Below are positions 15,983-25,825 of a stretch of DNA of 64,000 bases, piece after piece (the first letter of the stretch is position 1; each line of letters starts with the position of its first letter). The stretch is from an uncultured Coriobacteriia bacterium (lineage in GTDB: Bacteria; Actinomycetota; Coriobacteriia; Coriobacteriales; QAMH01): the NCBI GenBank assembly GCA_948466335.1, contig CAOKAE010000007.1, positions 20,008 to 84,007 of the forward strand, in the 5' to 3' direction. Below the pieces are notes generated by a model. It did no database searches. It was given only the letters and a program-made list of their open reading frames with translations, and was not told the DNA's origin. Position numbers and translations under genes: made by a program.

Positions 15983-17410
15983 GTGACAAGAATGAGCGAG
16001 TGCAAGAGCGGGACAGCTCTGCGTGCGTTGATGGTTGCCCTGCTCATCATCGCACTGCTTGCGTGCGGGTTACCTACAAGCGTAGCGAATGAATGCGCGT
16101 GGGGCGATGAGGTAGAGGATGAACCCACCTCCGACATTCAGGAAGATGGTGAGACCGCTGGAGATCAGGATGAGCTCGCTGGTCCCGGTGACATTCCTGA
16201 TGATGAAGAGCCTACGGGCGAGTCCGGGGACACTTCGGGACTCGTCGAACTCAGTGACGAGGAGCGGCGCCTCATGGAGGGCCTTGTAACACTCGAGGCA
16301 AGACTCGATGAGGAGCTCGGCGAGCTTGAGACGGCCAAGGCGAACTTCGATGCCGCGCGTGCCGGCATTGCGCGGGGAGCATCTGCACGCGATGCCGTTT
16401 TGGGCGCGGGCAAGGATGCTGCCGAACGTATGGAGGAGCTTGACCGGCGCCGCCTCGGCGTTCTGGCACGTATCAGGATGGTCCAAGAAGAGCTCATGCA
16501 AAGCGAGAAATTCGGCGCCGTAGCGCTCATGGCGGGCACATCGGGTGTTGCCGACGTGGAGTTCAGGCACGAGCTGCTCGAACGGCTCGTGATTGCCGAG
16601 GGCAAGAAGATACGCCAGACGCTGAGCGACCAGAGACGCCTGCGCATCGAGCTGGTCCTTGACGAGGCGAGCGCATGCCATGCGCGTCGGGATGCGTGCG
16701 AAGCCATGGAGCCGGCCAACAAAGCGGCCTATCAGGTCGAGCGAGGCTGCGCATGCGTGCGGCAATGCGTCAAGGACGTGTGGCTCGCCATCGAGGGGGT
16801 ATCGGATGCCCATCTGACACTCGAGAAGGCCGGGGATGCCGCGCTTTTTCATGCAGATGCGGCGTTGGCGGCAGTTGCCGATGCCGAACGGCTCGTCGGT
16901 GCGTGGTATGACGAGGTCGATGCCCATGCGGGTGTGCGGGACGCCGTCTCGTTCGGCGAGGGCATGGACTTCTCGTTACCGGAGGATGAGTTCGTCGAAG
17001 CCTGGGGCTCCGCGATTGAAGCGTTCTATGCAAGCCGCGCCTCGACGAGCGGCGCGATGCCGCTACAAGGTTTTGGGCACGAAATGGCCCTGTCAGCGTA
17101 CCGGCATCACGTCGACCCGCGCCTGTGTGCGGCGGTGAGCATTGTCGAGTCCGGTGGCGGCCAGACGTGCATCAGGCCCTTCAACGCCTGGGGTTGGGGC
17201 GCGGCCGATAGTGACCCCTATGGGCTGGCCGTCGAGTGGGGTTCCTTCGAGGAGGCCATCGAAGCCTGGCACAAGGGCATGGTGACGTCCACGAGCGGAC
17301 TTGCGACGGCGCCGACCGTGAGCGCCCTGGGCGCCGTATACTGCTCGTCGCCCGCATGGGGCGCGACCGTCATCGAGCAGATGGAGCTCATCAGCGGCTT
17401 CGTGCGGTAG
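15983..17410 (+). CDS. Exported coiled-coil protein with lysozyme-like C terminus
   Basis: About 475 residues. A signal peptide (ALRALMVALLIIALLACGL) is followed by an acidic linker, then a long coiled coil (residues about 95-300, LVTLEARLDEELGELETAKA) like the N-terminal hairpins of CwlO/PcsB/EnvC hydrolases. The C-terminal 110 residues (HHVDPRLCAAVSIVESGGGQ, FNAWGWGAADSDP, WGSFEEAIEAWHKG) resemble a lysozyme/transglycosylase fold with the glutamate in VES as candidate catalytic residue. It probably acts on peptidoglycan outside the cell. GTG 15983 is preferred because AAAGGA lies eight bases upstream; ATG 15974 overlaps that site and ATG 15992 is further away. Its operator-like upstream region is shared with the VaFE gene. 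Confidence 0.75.
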   Translation: MTRMSECKSGTALRALMVALLIIALLACGLPTSVANECAWGDEVEDEPTSDIQEDGETAGDQDELAGPGDIPDDEEPTGESGDTSGLVELSDEERRLMEGLVTLEARLDEELGELETAKANFDAARAGIARGASARDAVLGAGKDAAERMEELDRRRLGVLARIRMVQEELMQSEKFGAVALMAGTSGVADVEFRHELLERLVIAEGKKIRQTLSDQRRLRIELVLDEASACHARRDACEAMEPANKAAYQVERGCACVRQCVKDVWLAIEGVSDAHLTLEKAGDAALFHADAALAAVADAERLVGAWYDEVDAHAGVRDAVSFGEGMDFSLPEDEFVEAWGSAIEAFYASRASTSGAMPLQGFGHEMALSAYRHHVDPRLCAAVSIVESGGGQTCIRPFNAWGWGAADSDPYGLAVEWGSFEEAIEAWHKGMVTSTSGLATAPTVSALGAVYCSSPAWGATVIEQMELISGFVR

Positions 17411-17427
17411 TGCGGCGCGCGGTAAAA

Positions 17428-17595
17428 CGGCTTCGGTGCGCGGTTGCAGACTGGCTCTCGCACCCAATCCGGACTGGATGCAATGCCGCGAAAGAACTCG
17501 CGTGCAAAGGGCGCACGCTCAGACACCTTTCGCTAAACCCGCGTTGCATCCAGTCCGAATCTGCTCGAGATGTCTGCAACCGCGCACCGAAGCCG
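17428..17595. repeat. 168-bp nested palindrome between hydrolase gene and lgt
   Basis: Outer arms 17428-17451 and 17572-17595 are a perfect 24-bp inverted repeat. Inside are a 14-bp pair (17470-17483 with 17544-17557), a 7-bp pair GCGAAAG/CTTTCGC (17488-17494 with 17527-17533) and a terminal GCGTGC/GCACGC stem (17500-17505 with 17513-17518). Such nesting would fold into one long, bulged hairpin in DNA or RNA. No T-run follows. It may be a miniature inverted-repeat element or a structured RNA. It ends 30 bases before the lgt start. Confidence 0.75.
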
Positions 17596-17625
17596 ACTGA
17601 GACACATCCGTGCTACCATGCCTGC

Positions 17626-18450
17626 ATGCTAAACGAGATTTACCACTCCATTGACCCCGTCCTTTTTGCCATCGGACCCCTTTCCGTGCGCTGGTACGGG
17701 CTTGCCTACGTGATGGGCTTCATAGGCGCGGGTTTTGTCGCGTATCTCTACGCACGGCACTGGAAGCTGCGTTTCACTCCCTACGACACGCTCGTGTTCG
17801 TCTGCTACTGCGCCTTCGGAATCATCATCGGGGCACGCCTTGGCTATTGCCTCTTCTATGGGGATGGCTATTACCTTGCGCATCCCCTCGAGATCTTCGC
17901 GGTCGCGAACGGGGGCATGTCGTTTCACGGGGGCCTCATCGGCATCGTCATCGCGGGATTCATCTATGCTCGTGTCTACGGCGTCCCCTTCCTCACGTTG
18001 GCCGACCTCGTTTCCTGCGGCGTGCCCCTGGGGCTCTTCTTCGGCCGTTGCGCGAATTTCGTGAACGGCGAGCTTTACGGCGCGCCGACCAATTTGCCCA
18101 TCGGGGTCGATTTCCTCGGGACGGGTGTCATGTACCATCCCTCGCAGCTCTACGAGGCGCTTCTCGAGGGGCTCGTCATCTTCCTCGTCCTCTTCGCGCT
18201 CTCGCGCAAGAACGATCCCCCGCGCCCGCGCGGCTTCTTCCTGGGTACCTTCCTTCTGCTCTATGGCATCTTCCGCATACTGGTCGAGTTCGTCAGGCTG
18301 CCCGACGTTCAGATCGGCTACTTCTTCGGAACCTGGGGCACGATGGGGCAACTTCTCTCGTTGCCCATGGTCATCGCGGGAATCTGTCTGCTCGTGTGGA
18401 GCTGCACGCGCAAGGCACCGCAACGAGGCTTGCCTGCCGACAGGGCATAA
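17626..18450 (+). CDS. lgt: Prolipoprotein diacylglyceryl transferase
   Basis: Transfers diacylglycerol from phosphatidylglycerol to the lipobox cysteine of prelipoproteins, in the cytoplasmic membrane. The 274-residue multi-pass protein shows the family signature GLFFGRCANFVNGELYG, together with FHGGLIGIV, YHPSQLYEALLEG and a C-terminal LVEFVRLPD. It would modify the lipoproteins in this window (6222, 7547, 49681, 50385). ATG 17626 is the family-consistent start; the frame upstream is not conserved. No Shine-Dalgarno site is visible, and an extended -10-like TGCTACCAT ends seven bases before it, so the mRNA may be leaderless. Confidence 0.95.
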   Translation: MLNEIYHSIDPVLFAIGPLSVRWYGLAYVMGFIGAGFVAYLYARHWKLRFTPYDTLVFVCYCAFGIIIGARLGYCLFYGDGYYLAHPLEIFAVANGGMSFHGGLIGIVIAGFIYARVYGVPFLTLADLVSCGVPLGLFFGRCANFVNGELYGAPTNLPIGVDFLGTGVMYHPSQLYEALLEGLVIFLVLFALSRKNDPPRPRGFFLGTFLLLYGIFRILVEFVRLPDVQIGYFFGTWGTMGQLLSLPMVIAGICLLVWSCTRKAPQRGLPADRA

Positions 18451-18482
18451 GCGAATCGCTACACGAATACCGGCGAGAGTGC

Positions 18483-18488
18483 TAGAAT
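18483..18488 (+). promoter_or_regulatory. -10 element TAGAAT before yebC
   Basis: The sequence GCTAGAATAC lies 37 bases before the yebC start. The same TAGAAT hexamer occurs before secD (29442), scpA (45128) and the first cyclophilin gene (49666), suggesting a common vegetative -10 form here. A clear -35 box is not seen. Confidence 0.4.
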
Positions 18489-18524
18489 ACTGCGGTCAAT
18501 CCAATAGCACGGGAGGATTCATTC

Positions 18525-19328
18525 ATGTCCGGACATTCCAAGTGGGCAACCACCAAGCATCGCAAGGCGGCGCAGGACTCCAAGCGCTCCGCGATGTTCT
18601 CCAAGCTCAGCCGTATCATCACCGTCGCAGCCAAGACCGGCGGCGATCCCAACCCCGAAAACAACGCCTCCCTGGCGGCCGCCATCGCCAAGGCCAAGGG
18701 CTATTCCATGCCCAAGGACAAGATCAAGGTCGCAATCGACAAGGCGTTTGGTTCGGGAGCCGATGCGGCTAACTTCGAGGAGGTCACCTACGAGGGATAT
18801 GGTCCCGCCGGCATTGGCGTGTACGTCGAGTGCCTGACGGACAATCGTAACCGCACCGCTGCCGACGTGCGCAGCGCCTTCTCGCATTCCGGTGGCAACC
18901 TGGGTGCGAATGGATCTGTCGCGTACATGTTCGATCGCAAGGGACAGATTACCGTCCTGAAGGAAATCGAGACGGGCGACAAGAAGAACCCCACTGCTCC
19001 CAATGGCGCCGCTGCCGATTCCGACGAGTTCGAGATGGCCGTCATCGAGGCAGGCGCGGACGATTACGAAGAGGCCGACGACGAGTGGGTCGTCTACACC
19101 GAGCCCAGCGACCTCATGGCCGTGCGCAGCGCCCTCGAGGAGCAGGGCATCGAGGTCAAGGGCGCCGAGCTCATCTTCGAGCCCAACAACCCCACGGCCG
19201 TCTCCGTTGCCGACGCCAAGAAGGTGCAGCGCCTCATCGATAAGCTCGAGGACTTCGACGACGTCCAGAACGTCTACAGCACCATGGACATCACCGACGA
19301 GATCGCCGCGGCCCTCGACGAGGACTAG
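18525..19328 (+). CDS. yebC: YebC/PmpR family protein
   Basis: A 267-residue cytoplasmic protein of the YebC family, known either as transcriptional regulators or, in some bacteria, as translation factors that relieve ribosome stalling. The N terminus MSGHSKWATTKHRKAAQDSK is diagnostic. ENNASLAAAIAKAKGYSMPK and YEGYGPAGIGVYVECLTDN follow, and the acidic C terminus VQNVYSTMDITDEIAAAL matches the family. The length is slightly above the usual 240-250 because of an acidic insert near residues 165-190. GGAGG stands before ATG 18525. A terminator follows directly. Confidence 0.93.
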   Translation: MSGHSKWATTKHRKAAQDSKRSAMFSKLSRIITVAAKTGGDPNPENNASLAAAIAKAKGYSMPKDKIKVAIDKAFGSGADAANFEEVTYEGYGPAGIGVYVECLTDNRNRTAADVRSAFSHSGGNLGANGSVAYMFDRKGQITVLKEIETGDKKNPTAPNGAAADSDEFEMAVIEAGADDYEEADDEWVVYTEPSDLMAVRSALEEQGIEVKGAELIFEPNNPTAVSVADAKKVQRLIDKLEDFDDVQNVYSTMDITDEIAAALDED

Positions 19329-19352
19329 CCCCCACCTTTCATGGACACGAGG

Positions 19353-19377
19353 AGGCCCCGTGCGATGCACGGGGCCT
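19353..19377. terminator. Terminator hairpin between convergent genes yebC and VaFE protein
   Basis: Perfect 11-bp stem AGGCCCCGTGC with GCACGGGGCCT around a three-base loop. It lies between two convergent genes and probably serves both, though the T-runs are weak. Confidence 0.65.
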
Positions 19378-19384
19378 CTTGTCG

Positions 19385-21991
19385 TCATGCGAACGGGTTA
19401 TCGCTATGGGCAATGGCCTCGAGCGTCTTTCTGCGCCTATGCAATGCATACGCGACGCAGGTGCAGACCCCCGCAATGGTGACAAGCGCCATGAGGAGCA
19501 CGCGCGTCCAGAAATCGCCGGTGGACGCGGTATTCCCAGCTCCGGTTGCGGTGACGACGGATGACTGGCCATCCGCGCCCGGGAGAGCCGCATCGGGGTC
19601 GACCTCGCTGCTCGTCACCGTCTGGGCGACGTCCTCGAGATCGGTGTGCTCGGCGACGACCTTGCCCTCATGCTCGAGCGTCTCAAAGGCGACGAGCACC
19701 TGACTTGACTGCGCGCTGGCATCGAAGTCGTATGTGACGTCAGTCGAGCCCGAAACCTCCTGCGGAATAAACGGGACCTCGGCACTCACGGGCATGCCAT
19801 CTGCCGTCAGCGCGCAACCCGTCTCCCTGTCCATGAGCACCCCCTTGAGTTTGTACTGCTCGCCGGGGACGAGGTTCGCGTAATTGACCGTGTCGATGAT
19901 CGTCACGCTGTCCGCATGGGCGTCGAAGATCTTGTCGCCATCGCCCTTGTCCGTTGCGCTTGACGTGAGCTTCACGGTCTTGACGGTCTGTCGCTCGTCT
20001 TCGAGGTCCTGGTGACTTGCGACGACGTGTCCCTCGTCATCGATCAACTTGTCGAAGACGACGATGTCATGGCCGGCTATGCCGCTCGTGTCCACGGCAA
20101 GCTCCATGTCGACATGTCCCTCGGACGTGTCGGGCGTGAACTCGGCGCAGGCGGTGATGGCCTTGCCCTGGGCGTCACGTAAGGCGTTGCCGGTCGCCTT
20201 GTCGTTGAGGGTGCAGCTCGCCGTATATGCGTGGCCGGCCTTCAGGCCGTCATAGCTGACGCATTCCATGATTGCGGCATCTGCACCCATGACGTAATTG
20301 TCGAGGTCGGCGGCATCTAGAGCCGTCGCGATGATGATGGGCTCGACGTCAAGCGTCTGCTCGACGGTATCCGCGTCCTCAGACGTGATGCTCGTCTTTT
20401 CGTCGCCAAGCGCCACGTGCATCACGATGCTCTCGCCTGCGAGCTTCGAGGTGTCGAGGGCAATCTGCATGTCGATCTTCCCGTTGGCCTGTTGCGGAGT
20501 GAACGTCGTGGATGCGAAGGCGGGAGAGCCGTTGGGCCCCGGCACGGCTTCACCCGTGCTCTGGACGATCGCGGAGCAGGTGGCGTGGTATTCCCGGCCG
20601 ACTACCAGGTTGCGGTAGTTGATGGTTTCGTTTGCGAGGACATTTTCGGCCGGGCGAATGAGTTTGTCGGCATCGCTCGCATCGGATGCGGCGCCGCAGA
20701 CCATGGGTCGCGTATCGACGATGTTATCGAGCTTGACGGTGAAATCGTCACGGTTGACCGAGAACTGCGTCGTGACGAGGTTCAGGCCCTCGTTGGCCCT
20801 GCAGGGAAGCTCTTGCAGCACGTAGGAACCGTAGGGGAGTGCGCCATGCGCGTCGTCGGCGTTCGAGCGCATGCCGCTTTCGTCCATCGAGAACCAGGTT
20901 CCGATGTCATGGGCGAGCTTGCTCTCGTCGATCTCGTAGACACCGTCGATTTCGGCGAGTATCGCCGCATCGCTTCCGTTCGTGTTCGTGCCATGGGCCA
21001 CGTGACCGGCGCTCGAGGAATAGTCGCCGTATTCGTTGGTGACGATGACGTGGCTCTCCACTTGCCCATCGCCCTCGCCGTTGGCGTACGAGAGGAGGAA
21101 GGGGATGCCGGCGAGCGCGATGCCGTTCTCGTCCGCCTTCCTGAACATGACGTCGCCGCGTATGACCTGCAGCGCCTCCTCGAAGGGTTCGAATGCGCAG
21201 AGCGGCTCGACCTCAGTCCTCGACGCTCGGGTCACGTCGCAGTCGAGTACGGCGTTGACGGGCATGAAGCCGGCGGGTGCCTGATCGACTGTTACCGTGT
21301 AATGGCCGAGGGGCATGACGAGCAGGCCATGGGGGCCTTCGTAGAGCGGAGATCCGTCGACGAGGTAGTCATTGGAAAGGTGCACCTCTCCGTTCTCATC
21401 GGATTTGAACGTCCAGCTGCGGGCGGGACCGGCGATGATGTTGTCGTCATCGAAGCTGTCGAAGTGCGAGATGGTGTAGGTCGCGTTGCCGAGCCGCGCT
21501 CCGGCAACGCCGGCGGCATTGCCCGTCTCGACGTTGACTTCTCGCAGGATGAGGTCGGGGGAGGCGAAGCTCGGCACTGCGCTCGCCTCCATCTGGGCGC
21601 ATGCACCGATAGCCACGTCGACTTGCTGCAGGCGCGTCGAGAGGCAGAAACCGGGGGAGGCGGCTTCCTCCTTGACGAAGTACCTGCCTGCAGGCAGCTC
21701 GGCCGTGCTCGCATGGCCCGACGCATCGGTCACGAGCTCCGCGACCCTTTGGGTGCATCCATAGTCTTCGTAAACGCCGAAACGCGCATCTGCGAGGGAA
21801 TAGAGGTCGCTGTCGGCGCTGAGTCCCGGGAAGTCGCTCGCATAGTCGAGCTCGATGCCTCCTGTGTCACTTGCCAGGGAGCGCGCCATGGGAAATGCGG
21901 GCAGGGAGAAGATGACGACACATGCCATGGTCGCGAACAGGGCAATGGCAGCCCGCCAGGATGGCTCGTGCATGCAGCTGCGTGTTTTCAT
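19385..21991 (-). CDS. VaFE-repeat surface-anchored protein (Cna-B/SpaA type)
   Basis: 868 residues. Signal sequence near residues 8-35 (AAIALFATMACVVIFSLPAF). The first 160 mature residues form an SpaA/Cna-B-like domain (ARFGVYEDYGCTQRVAELVT, LPAGRYFVKEEAASPGF), a second follows near 165-280, and a third near 300-430 ends in YVLQELPC. Three VaFE-type repeats of about 110 residues follow, each opening like TINYRNLVVGREYHA or DTVNYANLVPGEQYK and closing like LEDVAQTVT. A membrane segment (VLLMALVTIAGVCTCVAYAL) with RRRK ends the protein. No canonical LPXTG is present; LPGAD or a plain membrane anchor are the options. ATG 21991 has AAGGA upstream. Cna-B domains often carry self-formed isopeptide bonds. 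It is likely a pilin-like or adhesive stalk. Confidence 0.85.
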   Translation of the reverse strand: MKTRSCMHEPSWRAAIALFATMACVVIFSLPAFPMARSLASDTGGIELDYASDFPGLSADSDLYSLADARFGVYEDYGCTQRVAELVTDASGHASTAELPAGRYFVKEEAASPGFCLSTRLQQVDVAIGACAQMEASAVPSFASPDLILREVNVETGNAAGVAGARLGNATYTISHFDSFDDDNIIAGPARSWTFKSDENGEVHLSNDYLVDGSPLYEGPHGLLVMPLGHYTVTVDQAPAGFMPVNAVLDCDVTRASRTEVEPLCAFEPFEEALQVIRGDVMFRKADENGIALAGIPFLLSYANGEGDGQVESHVIVTNEYGDYSSSAGHVAHGTNTNGSDAAILAEIDGVYEIDESKLAHDIGTWFSMDESGMRSNADDAHGALPYGSYVLQELPCRANEGLNLVTTQFSVNRDDFTVKLDNIVDTRPMVCGAASDASDADKLIRPAENVLANETINYRNLVVGREYHATCSAIVQSTGEAVPGPNGSPAFASTTFTPQQANGKIDMQIALDTSKLAGESIVMHVALGDEKTSITSEDADTVEQTLDVEPIIIATALDAADLDNYVMGADAAIMECVSYDGLKAGHAYTASCTLNDKATGNALRDAQGKAITACAEFTPDTSEGHVDMELAVDTSGIAGHDIVVFDKLIDDEGHVVASHQDLEDERQTVKTVKLTSSATDKGDGDKIFDAHADSVTIIDTVNYANLVPGEQYKLKGVLMDRETGCALTADGMPVSAEVPFIPQEVSGSTDVTYDFDASAQSSQVLVAFETLEHEGKVVAEHTDLEDVAQTVTSSEVDPDAALPGADGQSSVVTATGAGNTASTGDFWTRVLLMALVTIAGVCTCVAYALHRRRKTLEAIAHSDNPFA

Positions 21992-22078
21992 GCGAATGTC
22001 CTTTCGAATGCTTCGTGGAGTACCTTTCATGCGTCGCTCGTAACGGCGAGCGGGCAGAGGAGAAGCTATCGCATGGGT

Positions 22079-22162
22079 AACCGAGCGAACCACCCCGAGA
22101 ACCTGAACAGATTCGGAGCGAATGCAAAACGAATTCGGAGTGAAAGCGGAGCGAAATCGGAA
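22079..22162 (-). promoter_or_regulatory. 11-bp iteron array and conserved block before VaFE gene
   Basis: On the plus strand GGAG cores lie at 22115, 22137 and 22148, with a degenerate slot at 22126 and a half match at 22159: an exact 11-bp pitch. The conserved 29-base block at 22079-22107 begins seven bases from the nearest core, as in the 15852-15913 array. The array points toward the VaFE gene, whose start is about 90 bases downstream. It is probably the binding site of an OmpR/PhoB-like regulator. Confidence 0.6.
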
Positions 22163-22169
22163 CGGTGCA

Positions 22170-22238
22170 GATGTGTCAGGGGGTCAGGCACCGTGGCACA
22201 TGCGGGGTGTGCCACGGTGCCTGACCCCCTGACACATC
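22170..22238. repeat. Perfect 31-bp inverted repeat, hairpin element
   Basis: Arms 22170-22200 and 22208-22238 are exact reverse complements with a 7-base loop. Part of the right arm (GTGCCTGACCCCCTG) recurs inside aroA at 52428-52452, and the TGTGCCA/TGGCACA ends recur at 43544-43572. It lies just beyond the ruvB stop, so it could help end that transcript, but no T-run follows. Hairpins of this TGTGCC...GGCACA kind are familiar as unexplained dispersed repeats in Gram-positive genomes. Confidence 0.8.
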
Positions 22239-22244
22239 ACATTT

Positions 22245-23273
22245 CTATGCCTCCGGGAACGGCCTTCCCAGGTGCTCGAAGGCCTTGCGGGTTGCCTGGC
22301 GGCCCTTGGGCGTGCGGTTGACGAGGCCTTGCTTGAGCAGGAAGGGCTCGTAGACGTCCTCGATGGAGTCCGGTTCCTCGCCCAGGGCGCTTGCGAGCGC
22401 GGACAGGCCGATGGGGCGGCCCTCGAAGGTGTTGACGAGCATGTCGAGGATGCGATTGTCCATGGGGTCGAGGCCGAGCTCGTCGACCTCGAAGAAGGCA
22501 AGCGCCTCGCGGGCGACATCCGAGTCGATGAAGCCACCGCAGCGCACCTGCGAGAAGTCACGCACGCGCTTGAGCAGACGATTGGCCAGACGCGGCGTTG
22601 CCCGGGAGCGCGATGCGATCTCGAAGGCGCCCGAATCGTCGATGTCGATGTCGAGAATGGTCGCCGAGCGAACGACGATGTCCTTGAGCTCGTCATGGGA
22701 GTAGTAGTCCATGTGGAACGCCGCACCGAAGCGGTCGCGCAGCGGACCGGTGAGCATGCCCGTGCGCGTGGTGGCGGCGATGAGCGTGAAACGCGGAATG
22801 TCGAGGCGTATGGATCGTGCGGCCGGGCCCTGGCCGATGACGATGTCGATGGCGTAGTCTTCCATGGCGGGATAGAGCACCTCTTCGACGGCGCGATTGA
22901 GACGATGGATTTCGTCTATGAAGAGGATGTCTCCCTCCTCGAGGTTGGTGAGGATTGCGGCGAGGTCCCCGGCCCTGTCGATGGCGGGGCCAGACGTGGT
23001 GCGTATCTGCACGCCCATCTCGTTTGCCACCACGCTCGCGAGCGTGGTCTTGCCCAACCCCGGTGGCCCCGAGAAGAGCAGGTGGTCAAGGGCCTCCCCG
23101 CGCAGGCGGGCGGCCTCGATGAGTACGGAGAGGTTGTCCTTGATGCGGCCCTGACCCAGGTAGTCGTCAAGGGATTTGGGGCGCAGGCTCTGCTCGGCGC
23201 GCGCGTCTTCGGGTTGCTCGCGCGCATCCACGATGCGCTGGTTCTCTTCGAAGTCGGGGGCCTCCCAGATCAT
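22245..23273 (-). CDS. ruvB: Holliday junction helicase RuvB
   Basis: Hexameric AAA+ motor that, with RuvA, drives branch migration of Holliday junctions. 342 residues, the usual size. N-terminal [15 protein letters not shown], Walker [10 protein letters not shown], Walker [12 protein letters not shown], sensor 1 [18 protein letters not shown] with the arginine finger, and a C-terminal winged helix ([20 protein letters not shown]). Its start overlaps the end of ruvA by four bases (ATGA), last gene of ruvC-ruvA-ruvB on the minus strand. A LexA-like box stands before ruvC. Confidence 0.97.
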   Translation of the reverse strand: MIWEAPDFEENQRIVDAREQPEDARAEQSLRPKSLDDYLGQGRIKDNLSVLIEAARLRGEALDHLLFSGPPGLGKTTLASVVANEMGVQIRTTSGPAIDRAGDLAAILTNLEEGDILFIDEIHRLNRAVEEVLYPAMEDYAIDIVIGQGPAARSIRLDIPRFTLIAATTRTGMLTGPLRDRFGAAFHMDYYSHDELKDIVVRSATILDIDIDDSGAFEIASRSRATPRLANRLLKRVRDFSQVRCGGFIDSDVAREALAFFEVDELGLDPMDNRILDMLVNTFEGRPIGLSALASALGEEPDSIEDVYEPFLLKQGLVNRTPKGRQATRKAFEHLGRPFPEA

Positions 23274-23857
23274 TGGGCACCTCCCACGTGCTTGAGTGCG
23301 TAGCGGATGATGGCGCCAGTTTCTGTTTCGGTGCAGCCCTTGAGGGCGACTGCGACCTCTTCGGCGCTGAAGCCCATGCTCTCGAGTGCGCTCGCGGCGT
23401 CTTGCAGCGCACGGTTGCCCTCGACGCCCGTCAGCATGTCGAAGCCATCACTCGTCTTGAGCACGCCCTGCAACTCGAGAATCATGCGCTGGGCCGTCTT
23501 CTTGCCCACGCCCGATATGGTGGATATGGCCGTGACGTCGCCCGCGGTGATATGGGCGATGAGGTCGGCGGGCTTGAAGGTGGACAGAGCCGAGATGGCC
23601 ATCTTGGGGCCGATGCCGCTTACGGCAATGAGCTTTTCGAACAGGTCACGCTCGGCGGGCTCGGAAAAGCCGAAGAGCGAGATATCGTCCTCCTTTACGG
23701 CGAGATGCGTCCAGACCTGGGCGGGCTCACCACAGGCGGGAAGCGATGCGAGCGCGTGGACGGACATGGCGAGCTCGTAGCCGATGCCGCCGGTTTCTAT
23801 GACGGCGCCCTCCGCGTCCTTGTAGGCGACTATGCCCTTGATGAAAGCGATCAACAT
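23270..23857 (-). CDS. ruvA: Holliday junction DNA-binding protein RuvA
   Basis: Tetrameric scaffold that binds four-way junctions and loads RuvB. 195 residues, near the usual 190-205. It opens [20 protein letters not shown] (OB fold). The helix-hairpin-helix units are [19 protein letters not shown] and [20 protein letters not shown], and the C-terminal RuvB-binding domain is [19 protein letters not shown]. It starts 11 bases after ruvC and overlaps ruvB, so the three are co-transcribed. Confidence 0.96.
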   Translation of the reverse strand: MLIAFIKGIVAYKDAEGAVIETGGIGYELAMSVHALASLPACGEPAQVWTHLAVKEDDISLFGFSEPAERDLFEKLIAVSGIGPKMAISALSTFKPADLIAHITAGDVTAISTISGVGKKTAQRMILELQGVLKTSDGFDMLTGVEGNRALQDAASALESMGFSAEEVAVALKGCTETETGAIIRYALKHVGGAQ

Positions 23858-23868
23858 GGCTCCTTTTG

Positions 23869-24384
23869 CTACGAGCGGTGCTCGGCTTGACGTTCGATGG
23901 CCCGTGCCGTGCGCATGCGCGCGTGCGTGATGGCGGCTGCCAGGGCATCTGCGGCGTGGTCGGGGCGCGGCTCGTGGTCGAGCTTGAGCACGGCGCGCAC
24001 CATGTATTGGACCTGCCGTTTGTCCGCCGAACCCGTGCCCACGAGGGCCTGCTTGATTTGCATGGGGGTGTACTCGCCGTATTCGAGCCCCTTGTAGGCG
24101 CAGGCGACGAGCGCGGCACCGCGTGCCTGTGCCGTGGGAATGGCGGACTTCGCGTTATTGCCGAAGTAGATGCCCTCGACCGAAAGTTCCGACGGGAGGT
24201 AGCGGTCGATGATCTCGAGGAGGTTGTCGTGGATGATGGCGAGGCGCATGGGCAGGCTATGGCTCTTGGTAGTGGTGATGCAGCCGTAGGCGACGGGGCT
24301 GACCTGCATGCCGCTGCAGCGTATGATGCCCCATCCCGTGTTGGCCAGGCCCGGGTCGATGCCCATGATGATCTGCGATTCCAT
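23869..24384 (-). CDS. ruvC: Holliday junction resolvase RuvC
   Basis: Endonuclease that cuts Holliday junctions. 171 residues. The catalytic acids are visible in MGIDPGLANTGWG, SVEGIYFG and, near the end, HAADALAAAITHARM. ATG 24384 has GAAGGA five to six bases upstream. First gene of ruvCAB, with a near-consensus LexA box (24401-24414) 16 bases before it, so damage induction of the operon is likely. Confidence 0.96.
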   Translation of the reverse strand: MESQIIMGIDPGLANTGWGIIRCSGMQVSPVAYGCITTTKSHSLPMRLAIIHDNLLEIIDRYLPSELSVEGIYFGNNAKSAIPTAQARGAALVACAYKGLEYGEYTPMQIKQALVGTGSADKRQVQYMVRAVLKLDHEPRPDHAADALAAAITHARMRTARAIERQAEHRS

Positions 24385-24400
24385 CTACGTTCCTTCGATA

Positions 24401-24414
24401 CAAACAAATGTTCG
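24401..24414 (-). promoter_or_regulatory. LexA-type SOS box before ruvCAB
   Basis: CAAACAAATGTTCG matches the Gram-positive/actinobacterial LexA consensus CGAAC-N4-GTTCG at all fixed positions but one, and the N4 fits RNRY. It lies directly upstream of ruvC. This follows established knowledge of the SOS box; binding is inferred. Confidence 0.6.
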
Positions 24415-24572
24415 AGAACAGAATACCCGTTCGATTCCCGACATGCAAGCCAATGCTTGTCGGGCGGAGTGTTTCAACTCGGTGGCATTATCCGTTCCGG
24501 AGTAAGCTTGTGATACCCTATCGCGTATATGTTTGAGACCGCGCGCGGTCGTTTCGCTAGGAGCTGCTGGTA

Positions 24573-25817
<1,245 letters not shown>

Positions 25818-25825
25818 CGCACCCC

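Noticed and set aside
20417..22321. 634-codon open frame on the plus strand
   Set aside because: Antisense of the VaFE gene; composition follows codon positions of the real gene, no family features.
24415..24572. SAM riboswitch before metK
   Set aside because: Only one bulged hairpin (24437-24464) is visible, and no conserved SAM-I or SAM-II core was recognised.
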